The notes below the pieces were generated by a model. It was not told where the DNA came from, made no database searches, and saw only the letters and a list, made by a program, of their open reading frames with translations. A stretch of DNA of 64,000 nt from assembly GCA_026984045.1 (NCBI GenBank), contig JALSSV010000063.1, forward strand, positions 1-64,000, written 5' to 3'. Below are positions 1 to 7,945 of this stretch, piece after piece. The DNA is from Chromatiales bacterium (GTDB lineage Bacteria > Pseudomonadota > Gammaproteobacteria > UBA6429 > Thiohalophilaceae). The position numbers and the translations under genes are program-made. How positions within the stretch are numbered: the stretch's first letter is position 1; every line of letters begins with the position of its first letter.

Positions 1-1
1 C

Positions 2-505
2 CGCAAGACCCACCTGCTCACCGGCTACGTGCACAAGGCTTATCCGCCCATCTACATCTCGCTGGCCCGGGCCGCCGGCTACGACTCGGCCATGATCGTG
101 CGTGGCGTCGAGGGGGGGATCATTCCGTCGCTGCAGCAACCGGCCCTGTTGCATCACTACCACGGCGACCAGGAAGCCGAAGTCACGGAACTGGCACCCC
201 AGGCCCTGGGCATCGAACAGACCACCCGGGCGGTTCCCCTGCCCAAGGATCTGCCGCCGGCCCCGGCGGCCGACGACATCGCCACGCCGTTCGACGTGGA
301 TGCCGCCGCCCGGGCCGCGGCGAAAGCCGGCCTGGCGGCCCTGCACGGCGAGAAGGGGCCGGCCTACGATGCGCTGGTCTATGCGGCCAGCATCGTGCTG
401 CATCATCTCGGCCAGGCCGCAAGCCTGGCCGACGCCGGAGAACAGGTCCGGCACATGCTCAACGACGGCCAGGCGGCGGCGCGCTTCGACGCCCTCGTGG
501 CCTGA
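2..505 (+). CDS. C-terminal part of an anthranilate phosphoribosyltransferase-like protein (TrpD2/YbiB type), truncated by the window edge
   Basis: The reading frame is open from base 2 and ends at a TGA at 503-505, giving 167 visible residues; the N-terminus lies outside the window. The visible part reads through KTHLLTGYVHKAYPPIYISL and then GVEGGIIPSL, followed by an alpha-helical tail. This matches the C-terminal half of family-3 glycosyltransferases related to TrpD, in which the acidic GxEG segment lies near the active site. TrpD itself transfers phosphoribose to anthranilate in tryptophan synthesis. The YbiB/TrpD2 branch is not a tryptophan enzyme and has been linked to nucleic-acid binding, so a biosynthetic role should not be assumed. 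It is followed 62 bp later by a small gene on the same strand. The family call is from remembered motifs and only half the protein is visible. Confidence 0.65.
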   Translation, partial: RKTHLLTGYVHKAYPPIYISLARAAGYDSAMIVRGVEGGIIPSLQQPALLHHYHGDQEAEVTELAPQALGIEQTTRAVPLPKDLPPAPAADDIATPFDVDAAARAAAKAGLAALHGEKGPAYDALVYAASIVLHHLGQAASLADAGEQVRHMLNDGQAAARFDALVA

Positions 506-567
506 CCGGAAATTTGAACCTTGGTCCTTTAACTGAGATAATTCACCGATTCACAGAGGAGACTTCG

Positions 568-765
568 ATGAACAAAGAATATTACGACGCCGTCACCAAG
601 ATGGAAGAAATGGGTGTGGATCCCGAATACATCCAGGGCTGGGAGGGCGGTTACGTCCACAATCCCAAGCGTGAAGAGCAGCGCCTGACCGAAGCCTACG
701 AAGCCGGCTACGAAGACGGTCGCGCCCGCACCACTGAAAACTTCGACAAGTGGGTGAAGAAGTAA
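568..765 (+). CDS. Small 65-residue acidic/aromatic protein of unknown function
   Basis: An ATG at 568 preceded by CAGAGGAGAC, a strong ribosome-binding site 6-7 bases upstream, opens a 65-codon frame ending TAA at 763-765. The longer frame from 514 has no comparable start signal. The product is soluble, with no signal peptide or membrane segment. It is rich in Y, E, K and G, with a central W-E-G-G-Y segment (residues ~28-32) and a tail resembling an amphipathic helix (EAYEAGYEDGRARTTENFDK). It lies 62 bp after the TrpD-like gene and is followed directly by a strong terminator, so it is probably the last gene of that unit. Good start, codon use and terminator make it a convincing gene. I do not recognise a named family. 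Confidence 0.75.
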   Translation: MNKEYYDAVTKMEEMGVDPEYIQGWEGGYVHNPKREEQRLTEAYEAGYEDGRARTTENFDKWVKK

Positions 766-786
766 GCAGCCCGCTTGCCGAAACGT

Positions 787-814
787 AAAAAGGGCTCCCT
801 CGGGAGCCCTTTTT
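787..814. terminator. Strong intrinsic terminator, usable from both strands
   Basis: A near-perfect palindrome AAAAAGGGCTCC / GGAGCCCTTTTT with a tetraloop, ending in a T run on either strand. It sits 22 bp after the stop of the small gene at 568-765 and 27 bp before the stop of the minus-strand gene at 841-1389. One hairpin can therefore terminate both convergent genes. Confidence 0.9.
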
Positions 815-840
815 GTGTGTGCCGGGGAAAACCGGCGATG

Positions 841-1389
841 TCACATGAACAGATTCGGCACGGACCGCTTCAGGTGTGTCATGATTTCCGGCACCTCAAT
901 GTCGATGATCTGCTGGCTCACCCACTTCTCGTCCTCTTCGCCGAAGGCCCTCTTCAGCTTGTCACCGAACAGGCGCTTCATGCCGAAACTCGGCCCCTCG
1001 TCGTCGCTATAGCCGAATTCGGCATATTCTCCCATGCGCTCGTTGAGCAGCGCGATGAACTCCTGGCCCCAGTCGCCGTCGCCGGCGAAGTCGCTCTTGT
1101 TGTCGGCGTAATGCCCCGCGGTCTTGCGGGCCAGCTCGGTCATGAAGCGCAAGCGCTCCTCCTCGCTGAAGCGGGCGATGGTCATGCGGTCGGCGATGTG
1201 GATGGCAAAGGCCAGAAACTCGGCGATGATGTTCAGCCGCTGCAGATTGGTCTCGGTCTGAAAGCCGGCATTTTCCATGCTCAGCACCCCGTTGCCGCCC
1301 AGGCGCCAGATGATGAAGGCCAGGGCACCGGCGATTTCCTCGACGGTATGGGTCTTGTCCTTGCGGTTCCAACGACTCTTGACGCGCAC
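841..1389 (-). CDS. Conserved-looking helical cytoplasmic protein of unknown function
   Basis: A 182-residue frame starting at a GTG (1389) with GAGG nine bases upstream. The protein has no signal peptide or clear membrane segment. The first 60 residues look globular (HTVEEIAGALAFIIWRLGG), followed by a charged helical middle and an acidic, aromatic C-terminal third (GEYAEFGYSDDEGPSFGMKR). It converges on the small gene at 568-765 and shares its terminator. The 185-bp space to the divergent gene at 1575 contains an AT-rich ATTATA (1421-1426) that could be a -10 element for this gene, but I see no convincing -35. I cannot assign a family. Codon use and GC skew match the neighbours, so it is very likely a real gene. 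Confidence 0.7.
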   Translation of the reverse strand: MRVKSRWNRKDKTHTVEEIAGALAFIIWRLGGNGVLSMENAGFQTETNLQRLNIIAEFLAFAIHIADRMTIARFSEEERLRFMTELARKTAGHYADNKSDFAGDGDWGQEFIALLNERMGEYAEFGYSDDEGPSFGMKRLFGDKLKRAFGEEDEKWVSQQIIDIEVPEIMTHLKRSVPNLFM

Positions 1390-1574
1390 GATAACCTCAC
1401 TCAGGGTTCAGGGGCCGGGTATTATACGGCAGTGGCGTGACGACGACCGCGAGCCCGGCTATTGCACCATGGGCGCCGGGTGATTGCGGGCTTTGCAGCC
1501 GCGCTAGCCATGGGCGCCACAATTCTGTACCATTTTACTCAGTTATTGATCGCGCTGACAAGCCGGAGCCCCGC

Positions 1575-2633
1575 ATGACCGCCAATGCCCCCGCCTGTGC
1601 CCTGCCCGAACTCCAGGCCTCGGTTCAGCAGAACTGCCACATCGCCGATGCCCTGCATGCCGGCAACTACACCCTCTGCGTCTACCTGCTGAAGATGCGC
1701 GAATTCTATCGCTGGGAACGTGGCCTGCCCTTCCAGCATCCACTGGCCAACGACAGCGTGGGCGAATGGCTGCGGGAACGGGAAAGCCTCTGGGCTTCGC
1801 TGGAGTCGGCCGACTTCGGCCCGGTACGGATCGGAGAGACAGAGTTCGACCCCTTCGACAGCGTCGGCATCAATGCGGCTCTGGACGCCCATGGCCTCAC
1901 CTACAGCGGGGGCATCGGTGCCGCCGGCAAGCCCCATTTCTTCCTCGGCCGCCTGCACCGTCAGCACCGGCATCACGACTACACCGTGTACATCGCCGAT
2001 CGGGAATACGCCCGCGATCTCGGCGCTCCGCCGGCCATGGCCCAGGGCCGCACCATCTGGCTGCGGCGCGAATCCCTCAAGCGTTTCCTGTGGGAGAAAC
2101 TCGAGGAATGGCGCTGGACCCGGGCCGACAACGCCATGGCCCGCGCCATTGCCGGCTACGATTTTCCCGCCGACGTGGAAGGTGCGCTGGAGGCCATGAC
2201 CGAAGCCGAGCTGGACAGCGCCCTGCTCCACGAAATCGGCGAAGTGGAAGCCGGCCGCCGTCTCGGTCCCGACTGGGAAGCTCTCCTGGCCGATCTGCCG
2301 CGCTCGCGGCTGGAACTGCTGCTGCGTGCCGTGCGCGATCATCTCGCCGACAGCCTGACCACCCTTCCCGCCCTGCTCGCTCCCGAGCGCAGCGCTTCCC
2401 TGCATTTCTGGTTCGCCAATCTCAACGGTCTGCGCAAGACCCTCTGGCCCGGCATCGAAACGGCCTACCGTGCCTGGCTGGAAAGCGAAAAGACCCACGC
2501 ACTGGCGGCAGCGCTGGAGGCCGGCCAGCGACACTGGCCGGCGCTGGCCGACGAGGCCCTGCGTCTCTACCGCGAACAGGGGCTGGAAGCGCGTGAGGCG
2601 ATCACCCGCTTGCTGGAAGCCAATCCCCTGTAA
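1575..2633 (+). CDS. Sfum_1244-family protein of unknown function
   Basis: A 352-residue protein. The ATG at 1575 was chosen over an upstream extension from 1437 because the family begins with a short leader followed by QxNCHIADAxHAGNYTLC, which here occupies residues ~19-36 from this start. The region YLLKMREFYRWERGLPF follows directly and is the most recognisable part. The remainder is mostly alpha-helical with a long acidic, alanine-rich C-terminus and no membrane segment or signal peptide. Members of this family occur mainly in sulfur-cycle and other autotrophic proteobacteria; their function is not known. The gene begins a same-strand run with the 2OG oxygenase, carbonic anhydrase and GNAT genes (spacings 54, 23 and 2 bp), which are likely cotranscribed. 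Confidence 0.8.
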   Translation: MTANAPACALPELQASVQQNCHIADALHAGNYTLCVYLLKMREFYRWERGLPFQHPLANDSVGEWLRERESLWASLESADFGPVRIGETEFDPFDSVGINAALDAHGLTYSGGIGAAGKPHFFLGRLHRQHRHHDYTVYIADREYARDLGAPPAMAQGRTIWLRRESLKRFLWEKLEEWRWTRADNAMARAIAGYDFPADVEGALEAMTEAELDSALLHEIGEVEAGRRLGPDWEALLADLPRSRLELLLRAVRDHLADSLTTLPALLAPERSASLHFWFANLNGLRKTLWPGIETAYRAWLESEKTHALAAALEAGQRHWPALADEALRLYREQGLEAREAITRLLEANPL

Positions 2634-2687
2634 GACAATACTGTCCATCCATTCTTCGAGGCGCGCCCCGGCGCGAGAACCGTCCGC

Positions 2688-3293
2688 ATGAGCGATATCC
2701 CCCATCCCGTTCCCCTGACCACCCTGCGGGAAGTCAAACCCCTATCCTTCATCTTCGAAAAACCCGACGCCCTGCCGGCAGACGTCTGCCGCGACATGAT
2801 CGCCCGTTTCGAGGCACACGAAGAGGAACAGTATGCCGGGCGCATCGGCCAGACCGTGAGCCAGGACACCTCGGTGAAGAAGACCACCGATCTGGTGGTC
2901 TCCGGCAAGGAACACTGGAAGGACATCGACCAGGCCCTGTTCCGTTCCCTGGCCACGGCCATCAAGGAATTCCGGGAAACCTTTCCCTACTTCAAGGGTC
3001 CATTCAAGGACATGGGCTACGGTATCCAGCGCTACCGGGCGGGCGAGTACTATCACTGGCACATCGACGGCGGCAGCCACGAATTCAGCCAGCGACAGCT
3101 GGTGGCCCTGTGGTATCTCAACGACGTGCCAGGACCGGGTGGCGAGACCGAATTCCTCTACCAGGACGTGAAAGTCACGCCCACCGAAGGCAAGCTGGTG
3201 CTTTTCCCGCCCTTCTGGACCCACGAGCATCGTGCCGCCACCGTCCAGCAGGGCGTCAAGTACATCGCCACCACCTGGGTGGTGTTCGCCTGA
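2688..3293 (+). CDS. 2OG-Fe(II) oxygenase (prolyl 4-hydroxylase-like)
   Basis: A 201-residue protein with the double-stranded beta-helix signature of 2-oxoglutarate/iron(II) dioxygenases. The HxD pair is H125/D127 within YYHWHIDGG. A distal histidine lies in FPPFWTHEHRA (H179 or H181), and a basic residue for 2-oxoglutarate follows at K191. These enzymes couple decarboxylation of 2-oxoglutarate to hydroxylation of a substrate. The P4Hc-like layout with the WYLND segment (~142-146) suggests a protein or amino-acid substrate, but nothing here identifies it. It is cytoplasmic, without a signal peptide. It lies 54 bp after the Sfum_1244 gene and 23 bp before carbonic anhydrase, probably one transcript. 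The metal ligands are complete, so it should be active. Confidence 0.88.
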   Translation: MSDIPHPVPLTTLREVKPLSFIFEKPDALPADVCRDMIARFEAHEEEQYAGRIGQTVSQDTSVKKTTDLVVSGKEHWKDIDQALFRSLATAIKEFRETFPYFKGPFKDMGYGIQRYRAGEYYHWHIDGGSHEFSQRQLVALWYLNDVPGPGGETEFLYQDVKVTPTEGKLVLFPPFWTHEHRAATVQQGVKYIATTWVVFA

Positions 3294-3316
3294 GTCCTGC
3301 CGAATAGGGAGCCGCC

Positions 3317-3964
3317 ATGCTCGACGAACTGCTGGACAACAACCGCGCCTGGGCAGAAGGCATCGAGGCCCGTCATCCCGGCTTCTTCCGCAAGCTTTCC
3401 CGGCAACAGCGCCCCGAACACCTCTGGATCGGTTGCGCCGACTCCCGGGTGCCGGCCAACGAGATCGTCGGCCTGCTGCCGGGCGAGCTGTTCGTGCACC
3501 GCAACGTCGCCAACATCGTTACCCACACCGACTTCAACTGCCTGTCGGTCATCCAGTACGCCGTGGACGTGCTGAAGGTCAGACACATCATCGTCTGCGG
3601 CCACTACGGTTGCGGAGGCGTCGCCGCCGCCCTGACCAACCACAAGCACGGCCTCATCGACAACTGGCTGCGCGAGATCAAGGACATCTATCATCGACAC
3701 GAAACGCGCTTTCGACTCCTGGACGAAAACCGCCGGCTGGATCTGCTGTGCGAACTCAACGTGGCCGAACAGGTAAAGAACGTCTGCCACACCACCATCG
3801 TGCAGGACGCCTGGGATCGTGGCCAGGCACTGGCCGTGCACGGCTGGATCTACCGCATCGAGGACGGCCTGATCCGCGATCTCGGCAAGACCATCACCGG
3901 CAAGGATCAGATCGAAGGCATCTACCGCACCGTCGATCCGCAACCCCTTCCCGACGCCTCCTGA
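3317..3964 (+). CDS. can: Beta-class carbonic anhydrase
   Basis: A 215-residue cytoplasmic enzyme that interconverts CO2 and bicarbonate. All zinc ligands of the beta class are present: C40 and D42 in GCADSRVPANE, and H96 and C99 in CGHYGCGG. The Asp-Arg pair D42/R44 that gates the site is intact. The length and C-terminal helix match the Can type of Escherichia coli. An AGGGAG motif 8-9 bases upstream of the ATG supports this start. It sits in a tight unit between a 2OG oxygenase and a GNAT enzyme (next start 2 bp after the stop). Its role is bicarbonate supply for carboxylation reactions, including the acetyl-CoA carboxylase whose alpha subunit is encoded at the end of this window. Confidence 0.96.
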   Translation: MLDELLDNNRAWAEGIEARHPGFFRKLSRQQRPEHLWIGCADSRVPANEIVGLLPGELFVHRNVANIVTHTDFNCLSVIQYAVDVLKVRHIIVCGHYGCGGVAAALTNHKHGLIDNWLREIKDIYHRHETRFRLLDENRRLDLLCELNVAEQVKNVCHTTIVQDAWDRGQALAVHGWIYRIEDGLIRDLGKTITGKDQIEGIYRTVDPQPLPDAS

Positions 3965-3966
3965 CC

Positions 3967-4419
3967 GTGACCACCCCCTGGCGCATCGTCACGCCACAGA
4001 CCGCCGCCGATTTCACCGCCCTCTACGATCTGCGCTGGCGCCTGCTGCGCGCCCCCTGGGGGCAGCCCCGGGGCAGCGAACGGGACGAACACGACGCCAC
4101 CGCCATCCACGCCCTGGTCCGTCACGCGCAGGGCGAACTCCTCGGCACCGCCCGCCTGCACCGCATCGATGACCGCTGCGGCCAGATCCGCTACATGGCC
4201 GTCCAACCCGAGTGGCGGGGCCAGGGCATCGGCACCGCCCTGCTCTGCTGGCTCGAGGATCGGGCCCGGGAAGCGGGCCTGACGGAGATCGTGCTCAATG
4301 CGCGGGAGCCGAGCGTGGCATTCTACCGCCGGCTGGGCTACGAGGAGATCGGTGAAGGGCCGACGCTTTTCGGCGCGATCCCGCACCGGAAAATGCGCAA
4401 GGCGTTGGCAACCCCCTGA
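3967..4419 (+). CDS. GNAT-family N-acetyltransferase (ElaA-like)
   Basis: A 150-residue protein read from a GTG at 3967, two bases after the carbonic anhydrase stop. The same frame is open back to 3232, but that extension lies antiparallel to no conserved domain and overlaps the carbonic anhydrase gene, so the GTG is preferred. The GNAT core is clear: IRYMAVQPEWRGQGIGTALL holds motif A with the pyrophosphate-binding R/Q-x-x-G-x-G/A loop. ARE..VAFYRRLGYEEIGE is motif B. This group acetylates small amines or protein N-termini using acetyl-CoA; the substrate cannot be read from sequence. Translational coupling to can is likely from the spacing. Confidence 0.85.
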   Translation: MTTPWRIVTPQTAADFTALYDLRWRLLRAPWGQPRGSERDEHDATAIHALVRHAQGELLGTARLHRIDDRCGQIRYMAVQPEWRGQGIGTALLCWLEDRAREAGLTEIVLNAREPSVAFYRRLGYEEIGEGPTLFGAIPHRKMRKALATP

Positions 4420-4509
4420 CAGGCTGTTCAACATTCCCGGACAACCACTGATTCGTCAGCACAAAACCCTGGCGGCCAGCAATTCATCACATCTTTTTCG
4501 CCGCCAGCG

Positions 4510-4893
4510 TCAACCGGCGAACCACAAGGCGTTCTTGGTCAGCGCCACGCCCACTATGTAACCGAACACCAGCAGGGCTGCCGCCCCGCCGAAAAACCGC
4601 GCGCGGGAACTCGGGGCGAAACGCATGACATACAACCCCAAGGCGATGTAGACGAGCAGTGCCAGAAGCTTGGCCGCCAGCCAGCCGGCCCCCCCGGGGC
4701 TCAGCCCCAGACGCCAGGCCAGGGCCAAGCCGAACAGGAACAGCAGGCTGTCGTTGAGATGGGGAACCCAGCGCATCCAGCGCGGGCGGCGGGCCGGGTC
4801 GTGGCGCAGCACATACCGCCAGCGCCAGAGGAACAGGACGAGGGTGATGGCGACGGTGGTGACGTGCAGGGACTTGAGCAGCAGATAGCTCAC
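4510..4893 (-). CDS. SirB family integral membrane protein
   Basis: A 127-residue protein starting at a GTG (4893). It has four hydrophobic segments (about residues 3-22, 46-64, 72-92 and 102-122) and the family opening YLLLKSLHVTTVAITLVLFLWRW. SirB2-like proteins were named after a Salmonella invasion regulator, but most family members have no known function and the name should not be read as virulence. Its start lies 9 bp after the stop of the anchored glutaredoxin gene, so the two are probably cotranscribed. The 90 bp between its stop and the GNAT stop contain no convincing terminator hairpin. Confidence 0.75.
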   Translation of the reverse strand: MSYLLLKSLHVTTVAITLVLFLWRWRYVLRHDPARRPRWMRWVPHLNDSLLFLFGLALAWRLGLSPGGAGWLAAKLLALLVYIALGLYVMRFAPSSRARFFGGAAALLVFGYIVGVALTKNALWFAG

Positions 4894-4902
4894 GCGGCAC
4901 CG

Positions 4903-5274
4903 TCAGTGCAGATCGGCGAAGCGGGACTCGAGGTAGCGGATGATGTCGTCCGATTCGTAGAGCCAGCGCACGGAACCGTCTTCACTGGTGATCTGCAGGC
5001 AGGGCACCTGCAGCTTGCCCCCCTCGGTGAGCAGGCGGGCCTTGCAGGCCGCATCGTTCTTCGCGTCACAGGTGGCGATGTTCAGGCCCAGCCGGCGAAT
5101 GGCCCGGCGCACCTTCACGCAGAAGGGACAGGCCAGATACTGGTAGAGCACCAGCGAACGGGTCTGGGCGTCGGCCTCGGCCTGGGCGTCGGGGGAACGG
5201 ATCATGGGTTTGGGGGCGGTGAGACGATCCACCAGCAGGATGATCCGGCCAAGCAGCCAGCGAATGAACTTCAC
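4903..5274 (-). CDS. Glutaredoxin-like protein with an N-terminal hydrophobic segment
   Basis: A 123-residue protein from a GTG start. Residues ~4-16 are hydrophobic (IRWLLGRIILLVD), flanked by basic residues, so it may be tethered to the inner membrane facing the cytoplasm. A thioredoxin-fold domain follows with the dithiol motif CPFC at residues 49-52. The cis-proline region is LQVPCLQI, with an extra cysteine. The ending ESDDIIRYLESRF is shared with the N-terminal domain of glutathione transferases. This fits a glutathione-dependent disulfide or mixed-disulfide reductase. It is placed 51 bp after peptide deformylase and 9 bp before the SirB-like gene. A specific partner cannot be named. 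Confidence 0.82.
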   Translation of the reverse strand: MKFIRWLLGRIILLVDRLTAPKPMIRSPDAQAEADAQTRSLVLYQYLACPFCVKVRRAIRRLGLNIATCDAKNDAACKARLLTEGGKLQVPCLQITSEDGSVRWLYESDDIIRYLESRFADLH

Positions 5275-5325
5275 GTTGCGATACCTGTTGCGTTGCCGTG
5301 GGAGGGGGCAATTCTACCACGACCG

Positions 5326-5874
5326 CTATTCGCGCGCGGCCGGCTCGTCAGCCTCGCCAGGGGCGGGAAAGAGCACCGATTCGTAGCCGAAATGGTGCAA
5401 ATCGCGAATGCGGAAGGGGTAAAGAATCCCGTCGAGGTGATCCACTTCGTGCTGCACCACGCGGGCATGAAAGCCCTCGGCCTCCCGCTCGACGGGGCGG
5501 CCCTGCGGATCCACGCCCCGATAGCGGATCCGCCGGGGCCGGTAGACCAGGCCCCGCAGGCCCGGCACGCTGAGGCAGCCTTCCCAGGCCCCTTCCTCCG
5601 TCTCGTCGAGCACGGAGATCTCGGGGTTGATCAGGACGGTGGTGGGTACCGGCTCCACCTCGGGATAGCGGGGATTGGCCTCCACGCCGAAGATGACCAC
5701 CCGCAGGGAGACCCCGATCTGCGGCGCCGCCAGGCCGGCGCCATCATACGCGGCCATGGTGTCGAACATGTCCTGCACGAGCGCGTCGAGTTCCGGCGTG
5801 TTAAAATTGACCACCCGCTGTGCCTTTTCGTACAACAGCGGATGACCCATTTTCAGGATTTCCTTGACAGCCAT
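5326..5874 (-). CDS. def: Peptide deformylase
   Basis: A 182-residue enzyme that removes the formyl group from the initiator methionine of nascent proteins. All three deformylase motifs are present: [10 protein letters not shown] (residues ~45-54), EGCLSVPG with metal ligand C100, and QHEVDHLDG with H142, E143 and H146. The ATG at 5874 is used because MAVKEIL is the family start; an upstream in-frame extension to 5892 adds only six residues. This copy stands apart from fmt, with which def is often paired, so a second deformylase elsewhere in the genome is possible. It diverges from csiV, with a 73-bp shared upstream region. Confidence 0.95.
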   Translation of the reverse strand: MAVKEILKMGHPLLYEKAQRVVNFNTPELDALVQDMFDTMAAYDGAGLAAPQIGVSLRVVIFGVEANPRYPEVEPVPTTVLINPEISVLDETEEGAWEGCLSVPGLRGLVYRPRRIRYRGVDPQGRPVEREAEGFHARVVQHEVDHLDGILYPFRIRDLHHFGYESVLFPAPGEADEPAARE

Positions 5875-5947
5875 AACAGTCCTCCGACACAAAGCCTAGC
5901 ATACTCCGAACCCACTCCGAATCATCGCCTGCCAACAGGAATCACCC

Positions 5948-6754
5948 GTGAAAACGCCCCTGCTTGTCCTCGCCCTGCTGTTGCCCCTGACCCTGCCTGC
6001 CCAGGAAGAGGTACGTTACTACGACGTGGAAGTGATCCTGTTCGAGAACCTGGATCCGGCGGCGCGCGCCTCGGAACATTGGCCCGAGAGCGTGGAACTG
6101 GAGACGGACGAGCGAACCATCGAGATCGGCCAGCCCTGGCCCGGCCCCATTCCCGCCGAATACGACCCGGCGCGCAGCTTCAAGCCCCTGCCTGCGGCCA
6201 AATACCAGCTGAACGAACAGGCCCGCAAGATCGACGAATCCCCCACCCGGCGCCTGCTCCTGCACACCGCCTGGCGGCAGCCCGGCATGCCCCAGGACAC
6301 GGCCCTGAAGGTGCACTTCCGCCGGGAAATTCCGGCAGTGGCCGAACCCGCCCCGACCCCGGAGGGAGAGCAGACCCTCACTGGCGCTCATCCGGGCGTT
6401 CCCCCCGAGGCGGGCGAACTGGAGGGGCTGATCCAGGTCATCCTCGCCCGCTATCTGCACGTGAAGGCCGACATCGTGTTCCGACCGGAAACGCCGCCCC
6501 CCTCCCTGGACGAATCCCTTCCGGAAGGCTTTCAACCCCTGCCAGCCAACCGCTTCACGGACACCGGGACCGAAACGCCCCCCCCGGCGGAGGACAGTCC
6601 CGAGGACGCGGCGCTGATCGCCCCCGTCACCACGCCCCGCGCCGTGGTCTACCATCTGAACCAGATGCGCCGCCGGATGCGCAGCCGGGAACTGCACTAT
6701 CTGGATCACCCGGTGCTCGGGATGCTGATCCGGATCACGCCCGCCGAAGGCTGA
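5948..6754 (+). CDS. CsiV-family periplasmic protein
   Basis: A 268-residue protein with a cleavable signal peptide (KTPLLVLALLLPLTLPAQ, likely cut after A18 or nearby). The family hallmark follows: RYYDVEVILFENLD at the start of the mature protein. The middle is proline- and glutamate-rich and probably flexible. The C-terminal part, VYHLNQMRRRMRSRELHYLDHPVLGMLI, is typical of the family. CsiV was described in Shewanella as a peptidoglycan-binding partner required for the activity of the lipoprotein-dependent synthase PBP1a/LpoA. Whether that role holds here is inference. Its 3' end is 9 bp from the stop of the convergent glycosyltransferase. Confidence 0.8.
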   Translation: MKTPLLVLALLLPLTLPAQEEVRYYDVEVILFENLDPAARASEHWPESVELETDERTIEIGQPWPGPIPAEYDPARSFKPLPAAKYQLNEQARKIDESPTRRLLLHTAWRQPGMPQDTALKVHFRREIPAVAEPAPTPEGEQTLTGAHPGVPPEAGELEGLIQVILARYLHVKADIVFRPETPPPSLDESLPEGFQPLPANRFTDTGTETPPPAEDSPEDAALIAPVTTPRAVVYHLNQMRRRMRSRELHYLDHPVLGMLIRITPAEG

Positions 6755-6763
6755 GCCTCATCG

Positions 6764-7945
6764 TCACTTGCGCTCTGTCCGTATCCAGCGGGTCTCCCGA
6801 TGGGTCAGGAATCGGCGATAGAGTGGCAGCTTGCGAAGCACATAGGCCGGCAGACGCAGTAGATCACACAGTGACAATATTTCCCGCCCTCCCGAAAGCC
6901 AGGCCAGTAGAATGGCCAGGGCAAAGAGCGAGGTGGCAAGCAGATTCACCCACAGGCCAAAGGCTGTGGCTCCCACGAGGAATGCGACAGCGCTGATCGC
7001 CAGCAATATCACCAGGGACATTGCAAGCAGAGTCAGAGGCAGAACTCCCATACTCAGGACGAGGCCCAGAAGCTTCGGATTTCGCTGCCGAATCGCGATT
7101 GTCATCTGGACCGGCAAGCGACGAAATATCAGATCGAGATGGCCATGCTCCCAGCGGGTTCGCTGGCTGTTCTGTGCCTGGGTATCCACGGGAAAGGTGC
7201 TTTCCACTTGGGCATCGTAAAGCAGTTTGGGGTATTTGCCTTGGGCAGCCAGATCCAGACTCATTTGCATGTCCTCGACGATCTCGCCCGATGCCAGTTC
7301 GAGAGCGGCTGCGTCCTTAAATCGACAGGCCATGCCCGATCCGAGGATCATCGATGGGAGACCAAGGCAGCAATCGCCAAGAAAACGCACTGCCACTCGG
7401 AAAAACCAGGCAAAGGCGGCCAGTTTTTGATAAATGTCCGGGTTCACTGGTGCCTTCATCAAGTACAAGGCCTGCGCAGGAGACCCAGACTGACAAACGT
7501 GCACCTTGAGTCGGGCTATCGCGTCTTCCGACACCCTGCAGTCCGCATCAAGGATGATGAGGATATCCGGTGTATCGTTTCTCTCCAGATACCTTATCCC
7601 GAAATCAAGCGCATACCCCTTGCCACGGTGTTGCGGATCACGTCGTTCGATGACCTCGACACCGACATCTCGGGCGATGGCTGCAGTGCGATCCTGACAG
7701 TTGTCGGCCACGACCAGAATCCGATCCCGTTCGCCAAGGCGGGAGTTCAATGCCGCCAAGGTATCTGCAATGACCACTTCCTCATCGTGGGCTGGAATGA
7801 GAATAACCGCGCTCGCCGCCTCGGCCGAATCCATGGATACGGCCGAATTCTGCCGGCAACGAAAATGAGCCAGTGTTTCCACAAAGACGAACACAGCCTG
7901 GAAGGCGAAAGGCAATGAAAGGACGATCAGAAAGACATCAATCAT
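6764..7945 (-). CDS. GT2-family membrane glycosyltransferase
   Basis: A 393-residue protein read from the ATG at 7945, which overlaps the preceding glycosyltransferase by 8 bp; the longer open frame back to 8194 is just overlap with that gene. An N-terminal hydrophobic segment (residues ~2-22) is followed by the GT-A fold. Visible motifs are AVILIPAHDEEVVIADTL, the DxD-like ILDADC, the GSGM acceptor-side segment, ED in GEIVEDMQ and the QxxRWxxG motif as QRTRWEHG. Two or three C-terminal transmembrane segments (about 300-350) end the protein. The order, with QRTRW, is typical of processive or polyprenyl-linked sugar transferases of inner-membrane exopolysaccharide pathways. The sugar and acceptor are unknown. 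Codon use is somewhat less GC-rich than in the neighbours, suggesting an acquired pair. Confidence 0.85.
   Translation of the reverse strand: MIDVFLIVLSLPFAFQAVFVFVETLAHFRCRQNSAVSMDSAEAASAVILIPAHDEEVVIADTLAALNSRLGERDRILVVADNCQDRTAAIARDVGVEVIERRDPQHRGKGYALDFGIRYLERNDTPDILIILDADCRVSEDAIARLKVHVCQSGSPAQALYLMKAPVNPDIYQKLAAFAWFFRVAVRFLGDCCLGLPSMILGSGMACRFKDAAALELASGEIVEDMQMSLDLAAQGKYPKLLYDAQVESTFPVDTQAQNSQRTRWEHGHLDLIFRRLPVQMTIAIRQRNPKLLGLVLSMGVLPLTLLAMSLVILLAISAVAFLVGATAFGLWVNLLATSLFALAILLAWLSGGREILSLCDLLRLPAYVLRKLPLYRRFLTHRETRWIRTERK

Noticed and set aside
3232-3966. N-terminal extension of the GNAT gene over the carbonic anhydrase gene
   Set aside because: The extension is an out-of-frame reading of can; GNAT homology begins at the GTG at 3967.
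4759-6996. Very long plus-strand frame (745 codons)
   Set aside because: It runs antisense to SirB, glutaredoxin and deformylase genes and then out of frame with csiV. It is a product of high GC at third positions and has no domain similarity.
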